64,000 nt of DNA from Synaphobranchus kaupii (Eukaryota; Chordata; Actinopteri; Anguilliformes; Synaphobranchidae), in NCBI GenBank assembly GCA_029718625.1, contig CM056389.1, positions 21,051,381-21,115,380 of the forward strand. The letters run 5' to 3'. The notes beneath the pieces were generated by a model, which made no database searches, had not been told where the DNA came from, and saw only the letters and a program-made list of their open reading frames with translations. Shown piece by piece: positions 35,340 to 45,844 of the stretch. The position numbers were made by a program, and so were the translations under genes. The first letter of the stretch is position 1; every line of letters starts with the position of its first letter.

Positions 35340-36967
35340 TATGTTCACACTGCACCCTCAACACCACAGACGATTATTTTCACGCAATCTGGCTTTGCTC
35401 ACCCCTTCAACACTTCTGGAACTCAATCACCAATACACTATCCCGCATCCTGGGCTGCAGCATTCCACTCTCTCCCTCTCTCTGCCTACTCGGGGATTTA
35501 TCTGCTATCAACCCAACTATCCAGAACACTAAACCCTTGCTTGTTGCCCTAGCTGTCGCCAAGAAAACCATCCTTTTAAACTGGAAGACCAGAAAGACCG
35601 TGAATACTAGGCAATGGTCAAACCTTCTATCAGATCACATATCACAGGAAAATATTTCTGCCTCCAATCGCAGCGAAAGCCCCCAATTCAATAGCATCTG
35701 GAAATCATTCATGGATAATCTAAATATCAAATCACCTGAAATGAGCCTGTGAATCACCCCCCCCAATTCCCCAACCCCCCTCATCTTCCCTCTATACAAT
35801 CCCCCAAGCCCCTCTTCCCCTCACCCCCTGTGCATTTCTCTTCCCTCTATAGAACCCCTACTACACCCCCACTTCCCCTGTCACGTACCCCTGTCTGTCG
35901 GTCTCTCTGTCCCTCTGTGTGCCTGTCTGTATATCAGTCCCATTCTTCGTCTGACTGTATGTCTATCTAGCTGTATGTCCATTTCTGTTTTATTTTCTTC
36001 TCCTTTCTTTCTTCTGTTCTTTTTGGTTTCTTTTGTGTTATTGTTGGTTTGTCTTGGTGTTCCTTCCCTCCCTCAGAGAGGAAATGACTATTGTTTTTAC
36101 CACTGTAAATAATGTTACTGTTCATCACTAAAAAGAAATGTAATTAAAAATAAAGTTGTCCTCCGGTGAGGGGGGGTGGAAGGTGGGCAAAAAAAAATAA
36201 AAAAATAAAAAAAAATAAAAAAAAATAAATAAAAGGTAGACTCGCAGACCACAGCACGTTTCTACTCTGTATCAGTCCATCTCAGATGAGCTCGAGCCCA
36301 GAGAAGTTGACGGATGTTTCTGGATGTAGTTGATTTTTGGCTTACGCTTTGCATAGTAGAGTCTTAACTTGCATTTGTAGATGCAGCGGCAAACTGTGTT
36401 TACTGACAATGGTTTTCTGAAGTATTCCCGAGCCCATGTGGTTATATTCATGTCGGTTTTTAATGCAATGCCGTCTGAGGGATCGAAGGTCACGGGCGTT
36501 CAATATTGGTTTTCAGCCTTGCCCTTTACGCACGGAGATTTCTCCAGATTCTCTAATCTTTTAATAATAGTCTGTCGATAGTGAAATCCCTAAATTCCTT
36601 GCAATCGTGCATTGAGAAACGCTGTTCTTAAACTGTTGGACTATTCGCTCACATAGTATTTTGCAAAGTGGCAAACCTCGACCCATCCTTGCTCGTAAAC
36701 GCCAGAGTCTTCGTGGATGCTCCTTTTATACCCAGTCATGATAGCATCAACTGTTACCTATTCACCTGTTTACCTGTGGACTGTAAAAATTACATATGTT
36801 CGAAATGAAGCATGCTTTAAAAAAGTGCTAAATCTGTAAGTATTTGTGCACAATTGCTAATACACTGTACATAGCGCCAACTCCAAGAGTATGAATTAGG
36901 CTCTATGAGAGAAGTTTTGAATGTTAAGCAATCTGCCCAGTGGTGAGTGTTTATAAGTCTGCCACCA

Positions 36968-37197
36968 GTTAAACCGAACACTGCCTGCGGATCGTACTTT
37001 ACTGGTTCCACAGCAGAGGAGGAGGTACTGTGTGACGGCGGCGGTGTTGGAGAGCAATCCTCCTCGGCTGCCGATATCGATGGAGTTACAGGCGGCGAGC
37101 CAGGCTGTGATGTGTAGGTGGCTGTGGTGCAACTGCTGCTGCTACCCTGCTGTTGGTCTGATGCGGGAGCGGTGCTGTGGATAAGCACATCACTTCC
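36968..37197 (-). other. Exon-like antisense reading frame, copy A
   Basis: On the minus strand a frame rich in Ser, Pro, Thr and Gln (SGSDVLIHS, SCTTATYTSQPGSPPVTP, PVKYDPQAVFGLTG) is preceded by a pyrimidine tract and AG, like a 3' splice site. Copy B (50531-50763) differs by a single residue through the central part. It lies against the broken 5' side of a Tc1 remnant. I do not recognise the protein. It could be a captured host or transposon exon, or a chance frame. Confidence 0.4.
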
Positions 37198-37199
37198 AC

Positions 37200-38280
37200 T
37201 TACAAGGAGAAGGCAAAAAAAACTTTTCAAACTACCTATTTCCACTGTCAGAAACATTATCAGAAAATGGAAGATAAATGGAACAGTTGAAGTTAAGGCA
37301 AGATCTGGAAGACCAAGAACAATTTCAGATAGAATGGCACGAGAACTGGTGAGAAATGCTCATAAGAACCCACACATCACTGCAAAAGAGCTGCAAAAAA
37401 AGAGTAGCAGACGCAGGTCTAGTTGTTCACAGGACAATACAACGTAGTTTAAACAACAAAGACCTACATGGTAGAGTTGCCAGAAAGGAGCCTTAAAGCA
37501 TCTGAAGTAAAAGAAAACCTTGAGAAGCCTGAAGCATTTTGGAACAATGTGCTTTGGACTGACGAAGCCAAAATATAACTTTTTGGCCACAACCAAAGAA
37601 GGTATGTTTGGAGAAAAACGGGTGAAGCATTTGTAGAGAGGAACACCTTTCCAACTGTTAAGCATGGACATGGATCCATTATGCTTTGGGGTTGTTAAAA
37701 TATTGTGCGGGTGGAAGGAAGAATGGATTCCACCAAATATCAATAGAGGCTAATGTTTGAAGGTCAGTCCAGACATTGCAGTTGAAGAGAGGTTGGGTAT
37801 TCCAGCAAGACAATGATCCAAAGTATACCTCGAAATCAACCATGAAGTACCTCCAGGAAAGATGGATGAAGGTTTTGGAATGGCCACCACAGTCCCCAGA
37901 CTTGAATATTATTGAAAATCTGTGGAGATCTCAAACATGCCGTGCATGCAAGGAGAGCAAAGAATATTTCTGAGCGAGAGGTGTTCTGCCAGGAAGAATG
38001 GGAAAAAATTCCAAAAGCAAGAATTGAAAGACTCTTCACTGGCTACAGGAAGCGTTTGCAAGCTGTTTTAGTTTCCTGAGGAGGAGTTACAAAGTACTAA
38101 CTGACTGGGTTCCCAAACTTTTGCACTGGACAAAAATTTAAATAAAAAGTAATCTTGCTTTAAAATTTGAAGAAATGTATCATGTTTAACTTTTTAGAGG
38201 TCAGGTTAGCTTCTATTCACTTAGATATTAATTGTAAAAGGCATTTTGACCAGGGGTGCCCAGATTTTTGCCCTCCACTG
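37200..38280 (+). mobile_element. Third Tc1-like element, 5'-truncated, copy A
   Basis: The right end is CAGGGGTGCCCAGATTTTTG then CCCTCCACTG, abutting TA at 38281. Transposase remains precede it. The left terminal repeat and the start of the gene are missing; the element begins abruptly in the HTH region. Confidence 0.8.
37203..38078 (+). pseudogene. Tc1 transposase remnant (third element), copy A
   Basis: The frame opens within the HTH (LPISTVRNIIRKWKINGT, then the hook ARSGRPR). After frame breaks it continues with WTDEAK (first Asp, about 37556), QQDNDPKY (second Asp, about 37803) and NIIENLW (Glu, about 37905). All three acidic residues survive, but stops and shifts divide the gene and the N-terminus is gone. 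Confidence 0.85.
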
Positions 38281-38701
38281 TAAGTGTCTTAAGTCTTTCC
38301 TCATGGCATTTAAATTTCACACTCGGAACTAGTTTGGTCACTTTTTTCTCTTTTTACTTTATTTTCTAACACTGAGTTGCATAACACTCAGTTTGTGTAG
38401 CGTTAGTCTGAACTAGGCATTATCTGGCTACAGCTATTAGCTACGATTTGGTAATGTATAGCCGCATAGCCAGTTCGAGCTAACGCGATCTATACAACAT
38501 ATAACGTTAGCAAGCATGCCCTTCTTCCAAGAACTAGCCGCCGAATAAAGTAGCGTATAGGTAATTACAGTTGTCTGGCAAGCAGAAAGTCCATACATAT
38601 GAAACTTTTGACCGACCTGTCCAGTCTGTCTTTAAACCAATTTGTTCCTGAAAATCTCACCACCTTCTGAAATTAGCACCTATCCCTAACTATCTGCACA
38701 T

Positions 38702-38835
38702 ACAGTGCCCTCCAGAATTATTGGCACCCCTGGTAAGGATGAGTAAAAAGGGTTATAAAAAATCCACCATTTGCTGAATTAGCTTAATCTCACACTGAAA
38801 AAAAGAGAAAAATCCAACGCTTAATTGCACTGTAT
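38702..38835. repeat. Tc1 terminal-repeat relic
   Basis: TACAGTGCCCTCCAGAATTA followed by TTGGCACCCCTGGTAAGGAT is a terminal sequence of a common fish Tc1 group, related to the end seen near 21285. The rest of the element is absent. Confidence 0.6.
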
Positions 38836-38884
38836 CTCTACGGGATCCTTTGGAATGGAGATGCCTTTTTCCAAAGCCAAGGAG

Positions 38885-39080
38885 TTTATTAGTAAGTGGG
38901 CGGTGCTTTCCTGTTTCACTCCGTTAGACTGAACATAACCTTCCCCGGAGCAGGTTAGCCATGCAGAGTAAGTTGCCATGGCAATATTCCCCAATTAAAA
39001 GTGAGTTGACTTTGTGATACAGAAAACCAAGGGTTGAAGCTTAATTTAGCTTGTTAACCCCTTAATCTCGCTTCGTACTA
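38885..39080. repeat. Duplicated block, downstream copy (pair of 5465-5675)
   Basis: Matches 5465-5675 through the CCTTCCCCGGA, AAGTTGCCATGGC and CTAACCCCTTAATCTCGCTTC landmarks. It precedes the intact receptor block as its partner precedes the broken one. Confidence 0.55.
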
Positions 39081-39138
39081 CACCCACTAGGTGTCCATAT
39101 ACGTTTGGCTATGTAGTGTATTTTCCATTTATGTATGT

Positions 39139-39331
39139 CAGGGCTGCCTAGTCCTGTTCCTGGAGATCTAACGTCCTGCAGGTTTTAATTTCAACCCTAA
39201 TTTGGCACGCCTGATTCTACTAATTAGCAGCTCAATGAGATGTCTAGCTTGTGAATGTGGTGTGCTTTGTTAGGTTTGGAGTAAAAACGTACATGATAGT
39301 AGGCCTCCAGGAACAGGGTTGGGAAACACTG
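39139..39331. mobile_element. Short MITE, 193 bp
   Basis: The left end reads CAGGGCTGCCTAGTCCTGTT then CCTGGAG; the right end, inverted, reads CAGTGTTTCCCAACCCTGTT then CCTGGAG. There is no coding sequence. The flanks (ATGTATGT and CTGTAAGG) do not match, so no target duplication can be claimed. Confidence 0.65.
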
Positions 39332-39341
39332 CTGTAAGGTA

Positions 39342-40570
39342 GAGGGGGTGGACAAAATATTGGAAATACCTACAAAAACTGAATATCTAGTAACTAATAA
39401 TGAGTAGGCCTACCCTTTGCCGTCAAAACGGGTTAAATCCTTCTAGGAATGCTGTCATACAATTTCAATTGTATAACAATATTGGCCCATTGTTAAAGAA
39501 GGACAGTCTCCAGAGGGATGAAGCAGGTGGAGGTCTAATTCATACTTTGCGCTCCAGAACTTCCCATAAAGGTTCAATTCTGTTTAGATCTGGTGATTGT
39601 GCAGGCCGTGGAAGGCATTTGACATCATCTTTGTGTTCTTGGAACCATTCTTTAATGTTTTTGGGGGCGTATGGGGGCGTTACCATGTTGGAATATGGGG
39701 ACATCATGAGGGAACAGTGTTTGTAAAACCTTGTCTTGTAAAATGGTTTCATATTGTTTGCCTGTTACACATCTATGGAGAGCAATGATTTGACCCAATG
39801 AGTCCCATGAAATGCCTGGCCATACCATTACAGAACCACCACCGTACTTAACAGTTGGCAACAGACATTGTGGATTGAATGCCTCCTTAGGCTTTCTCCA
39901 AACATAAACCCTCCCAGATGTAGTAAAAAGAGTAAAAGATGACTCATCAGACCATATCACTCTTCTCCATTGCTCAGGGGTCCAGGTTTTGTGTTCCTTA
40001 CACCATGTTATGTGTTTTTGTGCATTAGCCTTGGATACAAATGGTTTCAGAATGGTAGCCCTGCCATAAATACCAGCTTTGTGAAGCTCACAACATACTG
40101 TTTTTGTTGAGACTGGTTTAGATATGGATTGATTCAATTCTGTGGTGATTTTTAGAGCTGTAGTTCTGTGGTTATTAGCAACTATTCTACAAAGTGTCCG
40201 TCTGTCCCTTTGACTTGCGGCCACAGTTCTTTTTTTTGCTGATGCGGTTTTTGGTGTTGGGCATATGTTGTCATAATTTTTGACACTGTTCCCCTTGCCA
40301 ACTTAAATAATTCTATTAGGTTTTGTGACTGACACACCTGCAATTTGGGCACCAACTATTTGGCCCCTTTTTTGTTAGTATCCTCATCTTCCTTTGGAGA
40401 CTTGCCTAGCAAAGTGCTGCTGGTTAGCCCTCTTTTACGCAGAGACATGCTGATAATTAAATTCAAATTAATAGGAATCACCTGTGTAGATGCTTTTGTA
40501 ATTGTGGTGTAGATGCTTCAAAGTTGAAGCCATTTTCCATGGATGTTTCTGATATTTTGTCCACCCCCTG
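39342..40570 (-). mobile_element. Decayed Tc1-like element with GGGGGTGGAC ends
   Basis: Terminal repeats are GAGGGGGTGGACAAAATATT at the left and, inverted, CAGGGGGTGGACAAAATATC at the right, with TA before the left end (39340-39341). The transposase gene is on the minus strand. The element sits between the 38.9-39.1 kb block and the receptor, so it entered this copy of the duplication alone. Confidence 0.8.
39540..40440 (-). pseudogene. Tc1-like transposase pseudogene
   Basis: From 40224 the frame reads SQRDRRTLCRIVANNHRTTA, a second-HTH region, then WSDESSFTLF with the first Asp. The next motif is FQHGNAP, so the second catalytic Asp position holds Gly. The frame then breaks, and SPDLNRIEPLW with the Glu is in another frame (39540-39752). 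The N-terminal HTH is scattered upstream of 40224 with stops. Inactive. Confidence 0.82.
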
Positions 40571-41158
40571 TGTGTATTACTTATTGTTTTCCTTGGAGAT
40601 TGTTTCTTCCTGTGTTTTGTCAGTCACAATGAGTGGGTCTCTATACCTGAGGGCATTTTTGGTGCAACAGATCTTTGTGATTTTTTTCCCACTGAGAAAA
40701 GATGCATCTTACTTACAGAAATGTTATTTTTATTAACAAATAAGTGTACAACATGGCAGGTCTTAAAAAAATATGCAATCGAAAAAATAAGTGCTATTTT
40801 AACCACAATAGTAAGAGTTTTCTATGAAGGAGCCCCTTGGTCTTTCTTTTCTACAAACTTGTATTAAATTGTATTTTAAAGGTTAAAATATGGCTTCATT
40901 TATGTGTCCATATTATATACAGTATATTCAATAAATGTTAAATTATTTACATTTTTTTCTTTACAGTTTAGCCAGTTCAACAATCAAAAATTAACTTGAC
41001 AAACTGTTTAACATACATTTTTATTTTCGAAAATTATGTGTACGTGTACACACACATACACACATGCATGTATGTAAGACAGTGTTAAGGACTACACATT
41101 GATTTAATTCAGCCCTACAGTATGCGTTGTCAGAACCTATATTTAGGATCAAACTGTT

Positions 41159-42136
41159 TTATTTGAAAACTATAGGTTTCTGACTGATGACATTCCTTTG
41201 ACAAAACCATTTGTATAGAAGGTCCTTGATCTCCTTGGTCCTGTAGCAGTATATGAGGGGATTAACCAGGGGGGGGAACAGGCCAGCGAAGAGGCTGATA
41301 CTGATGCGCAAATCTGGGTTCACCTTTACAACGGAGAAACTGGAGCTCAGGTGGACAAAGAAGCGGGGCAGGTAATATATGCTGATGATGCACAACTGTG
41401 TGGCACAGGTGGAGAAGGTTTTGTAGCGGCCCTGAGCGTCCGCTATCTTCAGCACTGCGACGATGATGCTGATGTAAGAGAATATGATGAAGGCGAGCGG
41501 CCCCTGTAGCGAGAGCGTGGCCAGGGTGAAGGACATGCGGTATAGCTGCCGGTGCCGTTCGTCGGCGCACACCAGGGCAGTGATAGACCACGCGTCGCAG
41601 TAGCAGTGGATGATCCGGTTGGGCCCACAGAAGGGCATCTGGGAAGAATAGCCGACACCGATGCCTGGGCACACCACGGCGGTCACCCAGGAGAAGGCAG
41701 TCAGGGCCCCCATGCTGCGGTTGGTCATCAGCATCGGGTAGCGCAGTGGGAAGCATATGGCCAGGAAGCGGTCCAGCGACATGCTCATCATGATTAACGA
41801 GGCGAGCGTCCCAAAGTAATGTACCAAAAACCGCTGGAACATGCAGACATGGAAGGGGGTGGCGCCGTTGTCCAGCCAGTACCGGGCAATGACTTTGGGC
41901 AGTGCCACAGTGCAGAAGCCGATGTCGGAGAAGGCCAGGTTCAGCATGATGATGTACATGGGCTTCTGGAGCCGCCGCTCGATGAAGAACAGCATGACCA
42001 GGAGGGAGTTCCCCGCCACGGTGGTCACATAGATCAGAAATAAGAAAGTGCCCATCAGCTCATAGTAGTCAGGGTGGAGCCCTGGGAAGCCCACAATGAA
42101 GAACTCCTTTACTGTGGTCTGGTTCATCTGGAGCAT
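41159..42136 (-). CDS. Odorant receptor, intact (seven-transmembrane GPCR)
   Basis: A 325-residue single-exon coding region. The protein should sit in the membrane of olfactory sensory neurons and signal through a G protein on ligand binding; the ligand is unknown. Visible family marks are an N-glycosylation site (Asn5-Gln-Thr), FPGL at 17-20, GN in TM1 (42-43), PMY (59-61), LAFSD in TM2 with Asp71, Cys98, SLDRFLAICFPLRYP (120-134) after TM3, loop Cys170, Cys178 and Cys180, SYISIIVAVLKI (220-231), FSTCATQ at the start of TM6 (241-247), NPLIYCYR in TM7 (292-299) and a basic tail. FPGL and the TM3 motif suggest a class-I-like fish receptor. Met4 could be the real start. A splice acceptor lies just upstream of Met1. 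Confidence 0.93.
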   Translation of the reverse strand: MLQMNQTTVKEFFIVGFPGLHPDYYELMGTFLFLIYVTTVAGNSLLVMLFFIERRLQKPMYIIMLNLAFSDIGFCTVALPKVIARYWLDNGATPFHVCMFQRFLVHYFGTLASLIMMSMSLDRFLAICFPLRYPMLMTNRSMGALTAFSWVTAVVCPGIGVGYSSQMPFCGPNRIIHCYCDAWSITALVCADERHRQLYRMSFTLATLSLQGPLAFIIFSYISIIVAVLKIADAQGRYKTFSTCATQLCIISIYYLPRFFVHLSSSFSVVKVNPDLRISISLFAGLFPPLVNPLIYCYRTKEIKDLLYKWFCQRNVISQKPIVFK

Positions 42137-42137
42137 A

Positions 42138-44283
42138 CTGGGGAGAGGCAGAGAGAGAGAAGTGTAAAAATACAGGAGATTTGAGAATATTGGCCTGATT
42201 CTTTTTTAAAAATTTTTGAATTAAATTAATAAATGCCTGGGGTGTCTCTTCTGCTGGTTGTTTGCTGGTTTCTGTTTAATTCTGTTCTGTTTCTGCTACC
42301 TGTTTAATTTTTAAATAACTGCTGAGCCTGGTTTGCCCTTTCCACAGCAGCAGAATTCAGAATCACAGACAGCACTGGCAGGACCAGGATAAACTACAGC
42401 TCCCTTTGCTCCATCTCAAGCTGGGAAAGCACCCTGATGGCCAATTATTAAATCAGGCAGCCAATTATCTGAAAGTCAGGATGAATACCTGAAGATGAAT
42501 CACCACTCCAAAACCCATCTGTTCACCCTGGCATCCCCATAGTCCTCCGCCTGGGGGGATTACTGATTTAACTGGATAACAGCACTGACTAAAACCTGTA
42601 GCAACTCTTTTTACTTTAGTCCATGTTCCAGATTTGGGAGCGTTCCAGGTTTTACTCAGTGTAGTTATCCAGCTACTTAATCCATCTGCTTTGTGAAATA
42701 CCCCCCTGGTCCCTGCACTACAGCTTACCCTACCCTACTCAAGTACACCTGCCCCCCCCCCCCCCCCCTCTCTGCTTTCTCATCCTATGTCTCTCCCTCT
42801 CCTGTTTAATTTTCTCTGTGACCTTTACCCCTACTTGTTTCGTTCTGTATCTGCTGTTTATTTTAAATCCCCCCCCCCCCATTCTGTAATGGTTCCTTCA
42901 GGTGCATATTATAATAGTAATAATAATAATAATTATTATTATTAGTATTATTATTAAGCCAGTTTAGGTAACTTGGCTGCCTCTCTACAAAAGGCGAGAG
43001 AGGCGGTTCTTTTTCTCAGAACTCAGTAACCGCTTCCATTCTCTGTACAGAAAGTGAAGCCAGCTTACTCCGTGGCCATGACAGGACCCGGGCATGGTTT
43101 CCAACGCACCTTCCTGCCACAGCCCTTTCCCCCATTCCCTTTTGTGTGAAAAAAAAGTTAATTTTCCACCACTAGAACTGCCTCTTTTCTCGTCTGTGCC
43201 ACGCCTCCGTAGACCTGTGCTACACTGGTTAGATAAGACTCGCATGTTGAAAACCTGGCAACCTCTCTTAACCTATCATAAAAATTAGATGCTTTTATCA
43301 AAAGCACGTCATTAGTGCGGTATGCGTAAAGTTCATACGAAAACCTGGCAATATTTTCCACACATTAGCAGCTCTCTGTGGGAAAAATTACTTTGTGATA
43401 TCAATTTTGACAAATCTACATTTAATGAAGTTTCACACCCCTGCCCCATATTCCCCTTTCACAGAGTCTGAAGAGCTGTGTTTCCACACAGCATTTAAAT
43501 TTCACTCCCAGAACCAGTTTGGTTACTTTTTTCTCTTTGTACTTATATCCCTCTCCAGAAAGAAACAAACATACTGTACATGTTTTCTCCTCTAAAAACT
43601 TTGTAGGTAAAAAAAAAAAGACAATGCAAAAATAATTTCATTGCTTTTGATAAACATTATCAAATTATCAAAAGCACGTCATTAGTTAGCGGTATACGGT
43701 TTCTGTTGGCCCCCTCTGTGGCTCCTTCAGTTAACCACCTGTGCACCTGCGAGTCGGTCGGTGACTCTCCTCCTTACCCACATTTTATGAGGCATGTCGA
43801 CCCTGTTGCTCACACTGTTGAGTGCTTAATTACCAACGTTCCAACACAGCAAAAGCTTCAGAGAAAAAGGAACTCTGATCTGAACTCAGCGTCATTTTAT
43901 CTGTAAAAGAGCATGTATTGTCCCCATTGAACCCCGTTGAACACTCAGAATTTTGCTTTGCACGGCATTCCCCCACCTCCCCACCAGTCACAAAAACATG
44001 AATTCAGAATTCAAGTCTTGTTTTAAGAGCACTGAAGAACACATTAAATGAGCTTGAGTGGTACAATAAGACTACCTCTTACCTGCCAAAAATATATGTT
44101 AAACAAAAAAAAAAACTTTAATTATAAAAATAGTATTACGTTAAACACTAAAGAATTCCGTTACTGTACCATTGTTATCAGTTTCAAGGTCAAATAAAAT
44201 AGTTGAATAAACCCATAATATTGAAAGGTTATTATACTTAATACCAGAAGTGCTGAAAAGCTATAATACAGAATGGCTCTTAC
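42138..44283 (-). other. Candidate 5' intron of the odorant receptor gene
   Basis: On the minus strand a strong acceptor (CTCTCTCTGCCTCTCCCCAG) ends one base before the ATG of the receptor. A good donor, GTGAG|GTAAGAG, lies at 44283-44282. Both sites are conserved at matching positions in the pseudogene copy (acceptor beside 7442, donor at 9256-9255). Odorant receptor genes commonly have 5' noncoding exons. The pairing of these two sites is inferred. Confidence 0.45.
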
Positions 44284-44318
44284 CTCACATTCCGTGTTTC
44301 GTCTGTGTTTTGCTAAAT

Positions 44319-44326
44319 CTTATATA
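44319..44326 (-). promoter_or_regulatory. Candidate TATA box of the odorant receptor
   Basis: TATATAAG on the minus strand, kept in the pseudogene copy at 9310-9317 within a conserved stretch of about 250 bp. It is only 35 bp before the candidate donor, leaving a tiny first exon if initiation is 25-30 bp downstream, so another start point is possible. Confidence 0.35.
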
Positions 44327-44787
44327 GGCATATCACTGATGTGTTTACTGTGATGAATCAGCACAATCCTACAGAGACCATTACCTTGAGGGGCCCAATA
44401 CTCTGTTTGCTTTTGTTGGTGTTGGTTTCTTCGGTGTATTTTTGGAAAAAGCATGATCATGATTTTATATGAGCTCCAGGTGACATGTGTTGTTGAGAAG
44501 GACAATGTCATCATGCAGTCTGTTTAGTGTCTGGACTTCATACTTTCCCTCATTGAAATGCTAAATTGCTTTAGTATTCTCATGTTAATTGCTGTCTCCC
44601 CGTTCAATATTGTGGATAATATCTTATCGGGGGCTGCAGAGACCAACCATGGGAGTGGCATGCATTTTTGCCACTTGCCACCTTTTTTAGAGACTTTAAC
44701 AGTTGGTGTATTGATTAAGAAATGCTCCCTGTATTCAGCAGTCTTTACACGAGGGTTGGTAGGCCTTCCCTGCGGATTCTCTGAGCC

Positions 44788-45805
44788 AGGGTTTCCGTTA
44801 TCCGGTAATTACCGTTTTTTACCAGCAAAAACTGTCAAAGTCTGACAAATTTAAATCTTGCCGGTCATAATGTCCGGTAAATCATCCTAAGCACATTTAT
44901 AATTTTATTGAAATATATTACATTTCCACACACCCTTTTATTAAAAAATGACATTTATATAATGCATTACATTTCCACATATCCTTTTATAAAAAAAGAG
45001 ACCATTTTCATTTTTTTATGAATGTGTAGTGTATGTGCGATGAACGAAACAAATGTTATGTTATGTTTGTTCCACTCTGATCAAGCGCGCGCTTGGATTG
45101 GATGCTATAGGCCTAGCCGCCATTGGGGATGTGCGGGACAAGTCGGCTAGCCGAATAAACGGTGCTGCTCCTGCTAGTCGGGTAATACTAGTCGGTTAAA
45201 CTATTTTTGTATTAAGACATTTACGTTTTGTTTTAAACAGTTAGCTAATTTGCACCCAAATTATTGTCATGTCTTCCTAATAAAATGTTGCTTTTTAAAA
45301 AAAGATAAAACTAGCCTAAATTGTTAGGCTATAGTCTATCCTACAAAAAATGACAACCATTCACTAAATAAAAAGTTTACCAATAACAGTCTCCATAATT
45401 ATTGAAAAAAGCCATTTCATAACTGGCAGCTGGTAGGCAGCCTATATTAAAAAGCAGTAGCTACTCAGACCATACATTTTTGTTGAGCGAAATGAATAAT
45501 ATGCATGAACGCAATAGGTTAGAGCCTGTCGTCTTTTTTTTAAAAATGTCGTTAAACACGTGTCTATTGACGGGAGTTATTTTATTTGACGGGATTTAAT
45601 TTATATTCACGCTATAGCCTACTGTATTTGCAAAATCACCTTTCATTAAAAACTATTATAAATCTATTCCCCTGATGATGTCATTCTTTATAAAGACTGC
45701 ATATCAATTGTTTTAAAGCATAATAAACACCAGATAATATTTGACCGGAATTTCTCCCATTTGTCCGGCAAACTGAAATCTTGTCAGTCACGGTGGCCGG
45801 CACCA
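44788..45805. mobile_element. Probable non-autonomous DNA element with long inverted ends
   Basis: The left end has CTGACAAATTTAAATCTTG then CCGGTCATAATGTCCGG. The right end, inverted, has CTGACAAGATTTCAGTTTG then CCGGACAAATGGGAG and ATTCCGGTC. These pair as imperfect inverted repeats around a 0.9-kb AT-rich interior without coding. Exact termini and target duplication were not defined. Confidence 0.4.
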
Positions 45806-45844
45806 GAGAAGGTGAACACAGAGAAGGATATCCTGGCCACTGAT

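Larger units (their letters stand above)
32945..35752 (+). pseudogene. Tx1/L1-type LINE ORF2 C-terminal part, split by a Tc1
   Basis: The frame is open from the truncation point (FYWKNKTPRIKLTTL, then GGLEAPNFHNYYLANQL, the region after the RT core). It runs to 33808, where the Tc1 begins, and continues in the same frame from 35342 with CSHCTLNTTDDYFHAIWLC, a Cys-Cys-His-Cys zinc motif usual near the end of such ORF2 proteins. The stop is at 35752. Removing the Tc1 and one TA restores the frame without other damage. Neither endonuclease nor RT core is present. Confidence 0.82.
32944..36230 (+). mobile_element. 5'-truncated Tx1/L1-type LINE, itself interrupted by a Tc1
   Basis: The insertion is bounded by the 13-bp direct repeat AAAAGGTAGACTC (32931-32943, 36231-36243), and copy B has the uninterrupted site near 49451-49466. 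The 3' end has an A-rich AAAAATA tail (36190-36234). The element is cut at its 5' side and contains only the C-terminal part of ORF2. The long target duplication and A-rich tail fit L1/Tx1-type target-primed insertion. Confidence 0.88.
32432..36770 (-). pseudogene. Tc1 transposase remnant, copy A
   Basis: Readable pieces in order are an N-terminal HTH part near 36600-36740, a middle part with AREYFRKPLSVNTVCRC (36272-36493), then after the [21 protein letters not shown] and FQEDNAKPH (32640-32930), and last SPDLCPIENVW (32439-32630). The second Asp and the Glu remain. Copy B reads LWSASLPF where the WSDES motif with the first Asp is expected, and copy A has the same bases at the junction. The gene was therefore dead before the duplication. 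Several frame breaks. Confidence 0.8.
32024..36786 (-). mobile_element. Second Tc1-like element, copy A, split by a LINE
   Basis: The left end carries CCCCAATTCCAAAAAAGTTG, matching the inverted right end kept in copy B (50253-50280). The transposase is on the minus strand, with its C-terminal half at 32432-32943 and its N-terminal part at 36244-36770. A Tx1-type LINE sits between. The right terminal repeat is deleted here. Confidence 0.85.
24932..38684. repeat. Segmental duplication, copy A (with nested insertions)
   Basis: Direct-orientation match to 46381-52110. The match begins at AATCGTGATTTAGCC and ends at AAATTAGCACCTAT; bases outside these points differ. Copy A is about 8 kb longer, because it holds a Tc1 with a nested LINE (27045-31479) and a Tx1-type LINE with its own nested Tc1 (32944-36230). 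It lacks about 320 bp at 36786 that copy B keeps. Confidence 0.9.
40962..44560. repeat. Odorant-receptor duplication block, copy 2
   Basis: Direct-orientation partner of 6190-9555, covering the 3' flank, the receptor and about 2.4 kb upstream. Differences include an extra 170 bp or so near 42550-42710 and many small indels, so the copies are well diverged outside the gene. Confidence 0.85.

Noticed and set aside
41552..42043. Plus-strand open frames opposite the intact receptor
   Set aside because: They are antisense shadows of a conserved coding region, with no known motif and with similar frames in other registers.
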